Below, one piece after another: positions 6,814-14,228 of a stretch of 35,721 nt of DNA (position 1 is the first letter of the stretch; each line of letters opens with the position of its first letter). The translations under genes and the position numbers were made by a program. The stretch spans positions 1 to 35,721 of the forward strand of contig JAQVJM010000006.1 in the NCBI GenBank assembly GCA_028695135.1, given 5' to 3'. This DNA is from Candidatus Moraniibacteriota bacterium. GTDB lineage: Bacteria; Patescibacteriota; Minisyncoccia; Moranbacterales; UBA9337. The notes beneath the pieces are model-generated. The model saw only the letters and a list, made by a program, of their open reading frames with translations, made no database searches and had not been told where the DNA came from.

Positions 6814-7998
6814 ATGGATAAAAAAATAAAATTTCCAAAAGATTTTTTGTGGGGATCGGCCGTTTCTTCTTATCAAGTTGAGGGATGGAATGATAATTCC
6901 GATTGGTATGAGTGGGAGAAATCCGGAAGGACAAAAGAGAAAAACGGAATAGCTTGCGATTATTGGAATCGGTATAAGGAAGATCATTCTATTATAAGCC
7001 AACTTGGGCAAAACGCTTTTCGCCTGTCTCTGGAATGGTCGAAAATAGAGCCGGAAGAGGGAAAATTTTCCGAGGAAGCCATAAATCACTACAGGGAAAT
7101 TCTGAAAGACTTAAAAAGCCGGGGAATAAAAACGGCCGTTACTCTTTGGCATTGGACTTTGCCGATTTGGCTTTCGAAAGATGGCGGGTGGCACAATTGT
7201 GATACTGTTGATTATTTTGTTCGATTCTGCGAGAGGGTGGTTAAGGATCTCGGAGAGGATATTGACCTCTTTATATTGATGAACGAGCCTAGAATACCTC
7301 TTAACAAAGGATATTTATGGGGCGTTTTCCCCCCAGGGAAAAAGAACCCTTTTCTATATTTCAAGGCCCGAAAGAATATGATAAGGGCTTGCATCAGAAG
7401 TTACGATGCGACAAAAAAAATCAATCCTGACGTAAAAATAGGAATTACTCAATTTACAAATGCTATTTACTATTTAGGTTCATCGAAAATTCTCAAAGGC
7501 ATCAGTAAAATTATAAGCAATCTATACAATTGGAGATTTCAAGACGGGATTGGTGAAAAGCAAGATTTTATTGGAGTTAATTATTATTTTGCAGTAGAAA
7601 CCAGAGTTGGGTATCCGTTTTTTAAGATGATAAATGACAACAAGTTCCCAACAAATATGGGCTGGGGAGTCTTTCCGGATGGACTAAGAGAGGTCTTGGA
7701 AGATGGTTGGAAAAGATACAAAAAGCCAATGTATGTTTTTGAAAACGGAATTGCGATTGACCAAGATGAAGTTCGCGCTGAATTTATCAAAGAACATATA
7801 AAGGCGATTGCGCAGGCGATCAAAAACGGCGCGGATGTAAGAGGATATTTTTATTGGTCTCTTATGGATAATTTTGAATGGAACGAAGGTTTCAAAATGA
7901 AGTTTGGCCTAGTTGAAATCGATCGCAAAACCCTCGAAAGGAAAATCCGCCCAAGCGCTTGGGAATATGCAAAAATCTGCAAAAACGGAGAGTTTTAA
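6814..7998 (+). CDS. Glycoside hydrolase family 1 (beta-glucosidase-like)
   Basis: A retaining beta-glycosidase of GH1. The start is set at ATG 6814 (MDKKIKFPKDFLWG), because family members begin with the PKDFLWG strand; the ORF track used a TTG two codons earlier. The catalytic acid/base Glu is in LMNEPR (about residue 155) and the nucleophile Glu in YVFENG (about residue 310). Other GH1 marks are SSYQVEG, NAFRLSLEWSKIEP, TLWHWTLP, GVNYY and YWSLMDNFEW. At 394 residues it is shorter than the usual ~450 and lacks some loop insertions, as in compact archaeal-like forms. No signal peptide is seen, so it acts in the cytoplasm on imported or internal beta-glucosides. The sugar specificity is unknown. 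Confidence 0.93.
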   Translation: MDKKIKFPKDFLWGSAVSSYQVEGWNDNSDWYEWEKSGRTKEKNGIACDYWNRYKEDHSIISQLGQNAFRLSLEWSKIEPEEGKFSEEAINHYREILKDLKSRGIKTAVTLWHWTLPIWLSKDGGWHNCDTVDYFVRFCERVVKDLGEDIDLFILMNEPRIPLNKGYLWGVFPPGKKNPFLYFKARKNMIRACIRSYDATKKINPDVKIGITQFTNAIYYLGSSKILKGISKIISNLYNWRFQDGIGEKQDFIGVNYYFAVETRVGYPFFKMINDNKFPTNMGWGVFPDGLREVLEDGWKRYKKPMYVFENGIAIDQDEVRAEFIKEHIKAIAQAIKNGADVRGYFYWSLMDNFEWNEGFKMKFGLVEIDRKTLERKIRPSAWEYAKICKNGEF

Positions 7999-8041
7999 AA
8001 ATATTAATAAAATAGAAATAATCGATTAAGAAGCAAAAAGC

Positions 8042-8668
8042 ATGAGGAAAAACAAGAGTTATTTCAGTCTGAAAAAAGTCAACAGAATTATCAGGCTTTT
8101 GATCGTTTCCGATCTTTTTGTGGTGGGAGGATTCGCTTTGGTGGCGCCTATTTTTGCCATTTACATAACAAGGACCATTGAAGGAGCCGACTTGGCGGTA
8201 TTGGGGATAGCGGAGGCGATCTATCTGCTTACCAGAAGTGTTTTTCAAGTGCCTTTTGCTATGGTTGTCGATAGGATAAAAGGGGAAAACGATAATTTTT
8301 GGGCGGTGGTGATAGGGCTTTCGATTTATGCAATCGTGCCTTTGCTATATCTTTCGATATCTTTTTCTTGGCAGTTGTATGCGATCCAATTTTTATATGG
8401 CTTGGGTTCCGCCATAGCTGTTCCTTCGTGGATGGCGATATTTATAAAAAATGTCGACAAAAATCACGAAGGACTGGAATGGGGAGTTTACGAAATGTCC
8501 GTCGGTCTGGGCTCGGCGCTGGCGGCTTTTATGGGGGGAGTCTTATCCGAAATCCTCGGATTTGCTCCGGTGTTTTTGATGATTTCCTTCATGTCCTTGG
8601 CGGGAATCGCGATGATTTTTATGATAAGAAAAGATATATATTCGGGAAAATCCAAAATTGGCGGATAA
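8042..8668 (+). CDS. Half-length MFS transporter-like protein (six helices)
   Basis: A 208-residue membrane protein that matches one six-helix half of a major facilitator superfamily transporter. Helices run from about residue 17 (LLIVSDLFVVGGFALVAPIF) to about 195. The typical loop 2-3 basic motif is present in the form FAMVVDRIKGENDNF. The full family has twelve helices in ~400 residues. Here the frame closes cleanly after helix 6 with a hydrophilic tail (RKDIYSGKSKIGG), and the next 120 bases hold no second half. Either it is a natural half-transporter that dimerises, or it was truncated in the ancestor. Substrate unknown. Confidence 0.75.
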   Translation: MRKNKSYFSLKKVNRIIRLLIVSDLFVVGGFALVAPIFAIYITRTIEGADLAVLGIAEAIYLLTRSVFQVPFAMVVDRIKGENDNFWAVVIGLSIYAIVPLLYLSISFSWQLYAIQFLYGLGSAIAVPSWMAIFIKNVDKNHEGLEWGVYEMSVGLGSALAAFMGGVLSEILGFAPVFLMISFMSLAGIAMIFMIRKDIYSGKSKIGG

Positions 8669-8681
8669 ATGATTTATTTTT

Positions 8682-8710
8682 TTTAGATTTTTTAGAAGGT
8701 GTGCTATAAT
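8682..8710 (+). promoter_or_regulatory. Promoter for the ABC transporter operon
   Basis: TTTAGA, a 17-base spacer, then a perfect TATAAT preceded by TGC, giving an extended -10. The start site would lie about 75 bases before the ATG at 8791. A tiny ORF (MKKLQSVFFIF) starts at 8725 in the leader; its role is doubtful. Confidence 0.6.
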
Positions 8711-8790
8711 TACAAGTTAGAGCGATGAAAAAATTGCAATCCGTTTTTTTTATTTTTTAACTTGGTAAAGCTTATACTCAGAAAACAAAA

Positions 8791-10125
8791 ATGGAAGAAA
8801 TTACTACAAAATACGAAGAGGTTATCATTGAGTTGCAAAGTGTCAATTTTATCTATAACAAAGGAAAGGACAATGCCTATCAGGCTCTTTATGATATAAA
8901 CCTCAAAATAAAAAAGAATGACTTTTTGATAATATTCGGTCCGTCCGGATGCGGAAAATCAAGTCTTCTTAACGTCATATCCGGATTGGAATATCCCGAT
9001 GAGGGAGAGGTTTTTGTTCTGGATAAAAAGAGAAGTGAAATGACCAAGAAAGACCAAGTTCAATTTCACAGGAAAACCATAGGCATGATTTTCCAGGCCT
9101 ATAATCTGATTCCCACTCTTAATGTTTTGGACAATGTGGCTATCCCGCAAATTTTCATCAATAAAAGGAAAAAAGAAAGGGAAGCCAGAGCCATGGAGCT
9201 TTTGGATAAATTCGGAATAAAGGAATATGCTGAAAGGATTCCCACCGAACTTTCCGGAGGGCAGCAGCAGAGGATCGGCATTGCTAGGACGCTCATAAAC
9301 GATCAGCCGATCATATTGGCCGATGAGCCGGTGGGAAATTTGGATTCCAAGTCGGCTACCAACGTGATGCACATCCTTAACCGGCTCAATACGGAAGAAA
9401 ACAAAACAATAATAATGGTTTCCCATAATCCGGAAAACATAATCTGGGGAAACCATATCATATATATGAAGGACGGGAGGATCGAAAAAGAAGAATTCAG
9501 GGATATTAAGGGAGATATTACCGAAGTAAACAAGATGAAACAGCAAGATATCACCGATATCGAGGCGCTTCTGAGAAATTTCCAAGGGCTCACCAAAGAG
9601 CAGATCCGCATGATGATAGCTCCCATGAAGGCCAAAATATTGGCGCGGGCGGCCATCTTTGATCTGGAGGAGGATCAGCACAAAAAATTGGAGGATGGCA
9701 TAAGGCAGAGGATCTTAAATACCATCAATCCGAAAGAATTTTTTGACATATTGGACAGGCCGGAAGAGAGAGGAGGAGTGGAGTTAAACGCCAGAACGGC
9801 TCATAAGATATCCGAAAAGGTGGAGGAAATCATAAAGATCGCCCGCATTTCAGGGGACAGGGAGAAGTTTAGCGACGACGAAAGAGCCAGCATCGTTTCC
9901 AAATATATAAGCAATCAGGACGGAGTTTCCATCCAGCCCGATAAATTCAATAATTTGAGAGTCCTCATAAAAAACAGGCTCAACAGCGAAATAAATAGGA
10001 AGGAATTTTCCGAGCTTCTCGATAAGGACAAGGAAGATGGGGGCGCCGGACTGAATAAGCAGACGGCCAAAAAAATCGCCAAGCACATAGATCTGATCCT
10101 GATGATCAGCTACGGAATGACATAG
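8791..10125 (+). CDS. ABC transporter ATPase (MacB/LolD type) with duplicated C-terminal module
   Basis: The nucleotide-binding subunit of an export-type ABC system. Residues 1-235 are a normal MacB/LolD/FtsE-like ATPase: Walker A GPSGCGKSS (50-58), Q-loop IFQAYN, signature LSGGQQQR (154-161), Walker B IILADEP and a His switch MVSHNPE. The usual length is ~230, but this protein continues for another ~210 residues. That extension is helical and contains two ungapped copies of a 53-residue unit, at residues 299-351 and 388-440, about 40 percent identical to each other. Shared marks are INxKEF..LLD, GG..LN and TAxKI. I know no named domain for it. The gene is followed 43 bases later by its permease, so the two form one exporter or envelope-tension complex at the cytoplasmic membrane. 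Confidence 0.9.
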   Translation: MEEITTKYEEVIIELQSVNFIYNKGKDNAYQALYDINLKIKKNDFLIIFGPSGCGKSSLLNVISGLEYPDEGEVFVLDKKRSEMTKKDQVQFHRKTIGMIFQAYNLIPTLNVLDNVAIPQIFINKRKKEREARAMELLDKFGIKEYAERIPTELSGGQQQRIGIARTLINDQPIILADEPVGNLDSKSATNVMHILNRLNTEENKTIIMVSHNPENIIWGNHIIYMKDGRIEKEEFRDIKGDITEVNKMKQQDITDIEALLRNFQGLTKEQIRMMIAPMKAKILARAAIFDLEEDQHKKLEDGIRQRILNTINPKEFFDILDRPEERGGVELNARTAHKISEKVEEIIKIARISGDREKFSDDERASIVSKYISNQDGVSIQPDKFNNLRVLIKNRLNSEINRKEFSELLDKDKEDGGAGLNKQTAKKIAKHIDLILMISYGMT

Positions 10126-10168
10126 TTTTATTTATTTTTTAAGACGAATTTATTTAATTTATTTTTTT

Positions 10169-11344
10169 ATGTTGATTACGGATGTATTCAAAATATCGGC
10201 GCGATCTTTCAAAAATAACCGTTTAAGGACATTTTTGACTGTCGCAGGAATCGGAGTGGGAATCGGATCCATATTCTTTTTGGTTTCCTTGGGATACGGA
10301 GTGCAGAAAGTGGTTTTGGAAAAGATAGCTACCAGCGATTCGCTGCTTTCCTTGGATGTTTTTTCCAGCGATAAGGAAAAACCGATTTCCAGCGAAGATG
10401 TAAATGTTTTGGAGCAAGTGGACGGAGTTTCCAAAATATCTCCGGTTATCAATCAAAAGACAAAGATAAGCGGAAATAATTTTACGACTGATTCCACAAT
10501 AAACATCGTCAACCAGAATTTTTTCAGCTTGGAAGGAATTACTGTGAAAGAGGGAGAGCTTTTTGAAGATTCTGACACGGACAAAATAGTGGTTACCCAG
10601 GCGGTTTTGGATCTATTGCATATCGGCGAAGATGATTTTGAAGGCAGGAAAATAACCATAGTCATAGAAGCGGCAGAGAACGGTTCGGCCAAAATGGTTG
10701 AAAGGACGTATGAGGTCATAGGATCCATAAAAGACAAATCAAAAGCCAATATCTACGTTCCCAGCAGTTCGGTCCGGGATCTCGGGTTTAGCAGTTTTAG
10801 CAGGATAAAGGTGAAAGCTTCTTCCGACGGGCAGGTTGATGCGGTAAGAAACTCTTTGATGGAGAAGGGATATTTTGTTTCTGCAATTTCCGATACGGTC
10901 GATCAGACGAGAAAAATATTCCGAGTGATCCAAATAGTTCTTCTCTCATTCGGAATGCTGGCTTTGATAGTAAGTGCCATAGGAATGTTTAATACTATGA
11001 CCATTTCTCTTTTGGAAAGGACCCAAGAGATCGCCATTATGAAATCTTTGGGGGCTTCGGTGATCGATATCTGGAGCATGTTTTTGGCGGAATCGGTCTT
11101 GATCGGATTTTCGGGAGGAACGATGGGAGTGGCGCTGGGATACGCGTCGACCGAAGCTTTTAATCTGCTTCTAAATTTTATAGCCACCCGGTTCGGGGGA
11201 GCGAGCGTCGATCTTTTCGCAATACCGATATGGTTCGTTTTCTTCATAGTGGTTTTTTCCACGGCAGTAGGATTGATTACCGGATTTTATCCGGCCAGAA
11301 GGGCGGCCAATCTGGACACTTTGGAGGCGCTCAGATATAAATAA
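10169..11344 (+). CDS. ABC transporter permease (MacB/FtsX type)
   Basis: A 391-residue membrane subunit paired with the upstream ATPase. It has the MacB layout: an N-terminal helix (RLRTFLTVAGIGVGIGSIFFLVS, about 20-42), a large extracytoplasmic MacB_PCD-like domain (about 43-255), then three helices of the FtsX domain (about 256-385). The cytoplasmic coupling loop reads LLERTQEIAIMKSLGAS, and the C-terminus GFYPARRAANLDTLEALRY is diagnostic for the family. MacB-type systems are mechanotransmitters acting on envelope substrates such as peptides, lipoproteins or toxins. No outer-membrane or adaptor partner is encoded nearby, which fits a monoderm-like cell. Substrate unknown. Confidence 0.92.
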   Translation: MLITDVFKISARSFKNNRLRTFLTVAGIGVGIGSIFFLVSLGYGVQKVVLEKIATSDSLLSLDVFSSDKEKPISSEDVNVLEQVDGVSKISPVINQKTKISGNNFTTDSTINIVNQNFFSLEGITVKEGELFEDSDTDKIVVTQAVLDLLHIGEDDFEGRKITIVIEAAENGSAKMVERTYEVIGSIKDKSKANIYVPSSSVRDLGFSSFSRIKVKASSDGQVDAVRNSLMEKGYFVSAISDTVDQTRKIFRVIQIVLLSFGMLALIVSAIGMFNTMTISLLERTQEIAIMKSLGASVIDIWSMFLAESVLIGFSGGTMGVALGYASTEAFNLLLNFIATRFGGASVDLFAIPIWFVFFIVVFSTAVGLITGFYPARRAANLDTLEALRYK

Positions 11345-11365
11345 TTATTTTTTTAATCAAACAAT

Positions 11366-11938
11366 ATGAAATTTTACAAAGATACGTTGGAAATAATATT
11401 TTTTGCCAGAGCCGGTCAGGGAGCGAAAAGCGCGGCTGAGATTTTGGCGCAAGCGGCGGTTGCGGAAGGAAAACATATACAAGCCTTCCCTTATTACGGT
11501 CCGGAAAGGAGCGGTGCGCCTACGAAAGCTTACGTAAGAATCTCTTCAAGACCCATCCGAACCCATGAACCGATTACCGACCCCGATCTGGTGGTGGTGA
11601 TGGACGATACTCTTCTAAAAACCGAAAATGTTACCAAAAATCTTGATGAAAACGAATCTTTGATAGTGAACACCAAAAAGACGGAAGAAGAAATCCGTAA
11701 ATTGGCCAAAGGATTCAAGGGTAACATAAAAACCATCGATGCTATCGGAATAGCCGAAGACACCATCGGCCAGCCCCGCCCGAACGGAGTGATGCTGGGG
11801 AAAATAGTGAGCGTCATCAAGGTTGTCAAGCTGGAAAATGTTTTCGATCAGTTCAGGAAAATATTCGAGAAGAAAGTGGGCAAAGCGATCACCCAGAAAA
11901 ATATTCTGGCTATAGAGAGGGGGCACGATTCTTTGTAA
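11366..11938 (+). CDS. porC: Pyruvate/2-oxoacid:ferredoxin oxidoreductase, gamma subunit
   Basis: The gamma subunit of the four-subunit PFOR complex that turns pyruvate and CoA into acetyl-CoA, CO2 and reduced ferredoxin. The 190 residues match the POR_gamma domain: FFARAGQGAKSAAEILAQ near the N-terminus, FPYYGPERSGAPTKAYVRIS and DPDLVVVMD. The length is normal. The partners porD, porA and porB follow on the same strand but are separated from porC by a 476-base stretch holding a decayed GxxExxY gene. There is no Shine-Dalgarno; the leader is A/T-rich. Specificity for pyruvate rather than another 2-oxoacid is assumed. Confidence 0.93.
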   Translation: MKFYKDTLEIIFFARAGQGAKSAAEILAQAAVAEGKHIQAFPYYGPERSGAPTKAYVRISSRPIRTHEPITDPDLVVVMDDTLLKTENVTKNLDENESLIVNTKKTEEEIRKLAKGFKGNIKTIDAIGIAEDTIGQPRPNGVMLGKIVSVIKVVKLENVFDQFRKIFEKKVGKAITQKNILAIERGHDSL

Positions 11939-11943
11939 TCTTT

Positions 11944-11980
11944 ACTAATTACTAATAAAATACGAATATAACTAATTAGA
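11944..11980. repeat. Left flanking short-repeat block of the GxxExxY cassette
   Basis: ACTAATTACTAAT at 11944-11956 followed by related ACTAATTAG at 11972-11980. The motif recurs in inverse orientation on the other side of the pseudogene. It starts 5 bases after the porC stop. Confidence 0.6.
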
Positions 11981-11988
11981 ATTTTTTA

Positions 11989-12375
11989 ATGGCCATGAGA
12001 AATTATTTAATTTATAAAGACGAATGTTATAGGATAATAGGTTTGATTTTTTAAATATTTAATGAAATAGGATAAGAGCACAAGGAAGAATTCTATCAAA
12101 AAGCTGTAGCGAATATTTTTTCGGAAAATAATATAAAATTTAAGGAGCAATTAAAATCCAAAGTTAAGTTTAAGGGCAGAGAAGCGGGATATTACATATT
12201 TGATTTCTTAGTTTTTGATAAAATAGTTGTTGAACTGAAACAGAAGAATTATTTTTCCAGTAAAGACATTGATCAATTATATTCTTATTTGAAAGCAAAA
12301 GACATAAAATTGGGCATTTTGGTCTATTTTACAAAGGAGGGGATACGTTATAAAAGAATAGTAAATTTAAATTGA
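11989..12375 (+). pseudogene. GxxExxY-family protein, disrupted by two in-frame stops
   Basis: One reading frame from ATG 11989 to TGA 12375 encodes a recognisable GxxExxY protein of about 128 codons. It starts NYLIYKDECYRIIGLIF, continues GYYIFDFLVFDKIVVELKQK (the PDxxK-like core strand region) and ends IKLGILVYFTKEGIRYKRIV. Two TAA codons interrupt it, at 12052-12054 and 12073-12075. The second falls within the signature itself (NEIG-stop-EHKEEFY). No frameshift is needed, so the decay is by point changes. The ORF track misses it. GxxExxY proteins are small, sporadic and mobile-looking; the molecular role is not firmly known. The copy lies between porC and porD and is bordered by inverted ACTAAT/ATTAGT repeats. 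Read-through of the stops cannot be excluded but nothing supports it. Confidence 0.85.
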
Positions 12376-12384
12376 AATTAATAT

Positions 12385-12403
12385 ATTAGTAAAAATTAGT
12401 AAT
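12385..12403. repeat. Right flanking short-repeat block of the GxxExxY cassette
   Basis: ATTAGTaaaaATTAGTAAT is the inverse complement style of the ACTAATTACTAAT block at 11944. Together they bracket the pseudogene between porC and porD. Confidence 0.6.
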
Positions 12404-12414
12404 TGTAATAATTT

Positions 12415-12678
12415 ATGAATAAAGGATCAATCTTAAAGCACAAGATAAAAAATGCGGCAGATACTGGCGCGTGGAGGAACCAATCTCCTTATTTAGATAA
12501 GAAGACCTGTATCGGTTGCGGGAACTGCGTCAAATATTGTCCGGATGCCTGCATCGTTCTCAGAGAAGCCGTAAAAAAAGGGAAAAAAGTGAAATTCGCC
12601 AATATCGACAAAAAATTCTGCAAGGGTTGCGGGGTGTGCGCGCAAGTCTGCCCGGTAAAAGCGATTGCTATGAAGTAA
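12415..12678 (+). CDS. porD: Pyruvate/2-oxoacid:ferredoxin oxidoreductase, delta subunit (2[4Fe-4S] ferredoxin)
   Basis: The electron-transfer subunit of PFOR. In 87 residues it carries two classic [4Fe-4S] motifs: CIGCGNCVKYCPDAC (about residues 31-45) and CKGCGVCAQVCPVKA (about 70-84). The ~30-residue N-terminal extension ending in TGAWRNQSPYLDKK is typical of PorD and separates it from free ferredoxins. It passes electrons from the thiamine diphosphate site on PorA/PorB towards soluble ferredoxin. It precedes porA by 62 bases, clearly in the same operon. Confidence 0.95.
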   Translation: MNKGSILKHKIKNAADTGAWRNQSPYLDKKTCIGCGNCVKYCPDACIVLREAVKKGKKVKFANIDKKFCKGCGVCAQVCPVKAIAMK

Positions 12679-12740
12679 GAGGGAAAAATATGGCTCATGA
12701 TCCATGATTTTATATTTTAAAAAAATAAATAAGATAAAAG

Positions 12741-13907
12741 ATGAAAAATAATAAATACAAAAAAGCTTTAACGGGAGGCGCGGCAGCCGCCGAAGCTTTG
12801 CGCCAGATAAATCCTGATGTGGCGCCGGTCTATCCGATCACGCCCCAAACTCCGATAATAGAAACTTTTGCCAAATTTTGCGCCGACGGAAAAGCGCGGA
12901 CGGAAATAATGACCGCCGAGTCCGAGCACAGCGCCATAAGCGCGGCCGTGGGATCGCAAGCGGCCGGAGCCAGAACCGTCACCGCCACCAGCTCCCAAGG
13001 ACTGGCGCTTATGAACGAGATTCTCTATATCGCCAGCGGGATGCGCCTGCCGATCGTGATGCTTATTTCGGCCAGAGCCTTGAGCGCGCCGATAAATATC
13101 CATGGCGACCACAGCGATGTGATGGGTGCGCGCGATACAGGCTGGATACAATTATTTTCAGAAAATTCCCAGGAAGTCTATGATAATACCATCATCGGTA
13201 CGAAATTGGCAGAAAGATCAGAACTGCCGATCATGGTCATAATGGACGGATTCACCACTTCCCACAGCGTGGAAAATTTGGAAATGCTTCCTGACGGCAC
13301 GGTGAGAAAATTTGTCGGAAGATATAAGAATAAGGAAGCGCTTTTGAATGTAAAAAAACCTCATACTTTCGGCCCGGTGTCGCTTCCTGATTCGTATTTC
13401 GAATTAAAGATCGATCAGGATGAAGCTATGAAAGAAGTTTTAAAAAATTATGAGGAGACAGCCGGAGAATTCAAGGAAGTCTCCGGAAGAGACTATGAGC
13501 TTATTGAAGAATACAGAGCCAAGGACGCCGATCACATTCTTGTTTTGATCGGATCGACCGCCGGAACCGCCAAGGATGTGGTTGATAATATCAGGGAGAA
13601 AGGGGAGAAGGTCGGACTTGTGAAAATAAAACTTTTCAGGCCTTTTCCTTACAAGGAGGTTGCTGTGGCTGTTTCAAAAGCCAAAAGTATCGCGGTTATG
13701 GACAGATCTATATCTTTCGGCTCTGTTCCGCCTCTCTATTCTGAAATAATAAATAGCGTCAAAGATTGTGATCTGCGGGTTGCGAGCTACGTTTACGCTT
13801 TAGGCGGACGGGATATTTTTACCAAGGATATCGAGAGAGTCTTTGAAGATCTGATTTCTGGAAATATTTCTGATAAGACGGAATACTTAAACGCTAAGAC
13901 GCAATGA
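12741..13907 (+). CDS. porA: Pyruvate/2-oxoacid:ferredoxin oxidoreductase, alpha subunit
   Basis: The 388-residue alpha subunit, with the pyrimidine-binding side of the thiamine diphosphate site and the CoA-handling domain. It begins with the GGAAAAEALRQINPDVAP strand, then YPITPQTPIIE, the conserved TAESEHSAISAAVGSQAAGA and TATSSQGLALMNE. The core IV domain follows with GDHSDVMGARDTGWIQ, and the C-terminal part has the PorA domain (RPFPYKEV and AVMDRSISFGSVPPLY). Length is normal. It sits between porD and a small membrane-protein gene that starts 1 base after its stop. Confidence 0.96.
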   Translation: MKNNKYKKALTGGAAAAEALRQINPDVAPVYPITPQTPIIETFAKFCADGKARTEIMTAESEHSAISAAVGSQAAGARTVTATSSQGLALMNEILYIASGMRLPIVMLISARALSAPINIHGDHSDVMGARDTGWIQLFSENSQEVYDNTIIGTKLAERSELPIMVIMDGFTTSHSVENLEMLPDGTVRKFVGRYKNKEALLNVKKPHTFGPVSLPDSYFELKIDQDEAMKEVLKNYEETAGEFKEVSGRDYELIEEYRAKDADHILVLIGSTAGTAKDVVDNIREKGEKVGLVKIKLFRPFPYKEVAVAVSKAKSIAVMDRSISFGSVPPLYSEIINSVKDCDLRVASYVYALGGRDIFTKDIERVFEDLISGNISDKTEYLNAKTQ

Positions 13908-13908
13908 T

Positions 13909-14187
13909 ATGGATAATATGCAAATTTGTCCTCAGGTTTGCGTGGAACAGATAAAAGTATCCTTTACTGTCATAGGATTTGTATTTGTCTTTTTTTCTTT
14001 TTTGACAATTTATTTATTGAAGAACAAATTGACTAGAAAAGCACTAATTTTCCTAGTTGCGGCTTCAACAATATTATTTATATTATTATTAAATTTTAAA
14101 TATGATGCATGCGCCAGCGGTTGTTCTTCTAGCGGTCTTAGCTTGGGAGAAATTAAACCTGTCCCATCATGGTTTATAAATCATTAA
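13909..14187 (+). CDS. Small two-helix membrane protein inside the por operon
   Basis: I do not recognise this 92-residue protein. It has two hydrophobic helices (about residues 17-37 and 44-62), joined by the basic loop KNKLTRK. The N-terminal segment carries CPQVC and the C-terminal segment CASGC, so four cysteines flank the helices, probably on the same (outer) side by the positive-inside rule. This could allow disulfides or metal binding. It begins 1 base after porA and precedes porB by 41 bases, so it is co-transcribed with PFOR subunits. It is not a known PFOR component. Its A/T-rich codon use differs a little from the por genes, which hints at an inserted gene. Confidence 0.65.
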   Translation: MDNMQICPQVCVEQIKVSFTVIGFVFVFFSFLTIYLLKNKLTRKALIFLVAASTILFILLLNFKYDACASGCSSSGLSLGEIKPVPSWFINH

Positions 14188-14228
14188 TTTTAAGGATAAT
14201 TCTTATTAATATCTTTAATAAAAATAAA

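Noticed and set aside
8299-8709. Second ORF overlapping the MFS half as a frameshifted continuation
   Set aside because: Its translation has no MFS-like helices or motifs; it is an out-of-frame shadow of the same region.
11989-12375. UAA recoding or read-through to save the GxxExxY frame
   Set aside because: TAA is used as the normal stop of many genes here (for example tsaC and SPFH), so recoding is not plausible.
14169-14228. N-terminal extension of PorB
   Set aside because: It overlaps the upstream gene and adds a hydrophobic stretch not seen in PorB; ATG 14229 matches the family start.
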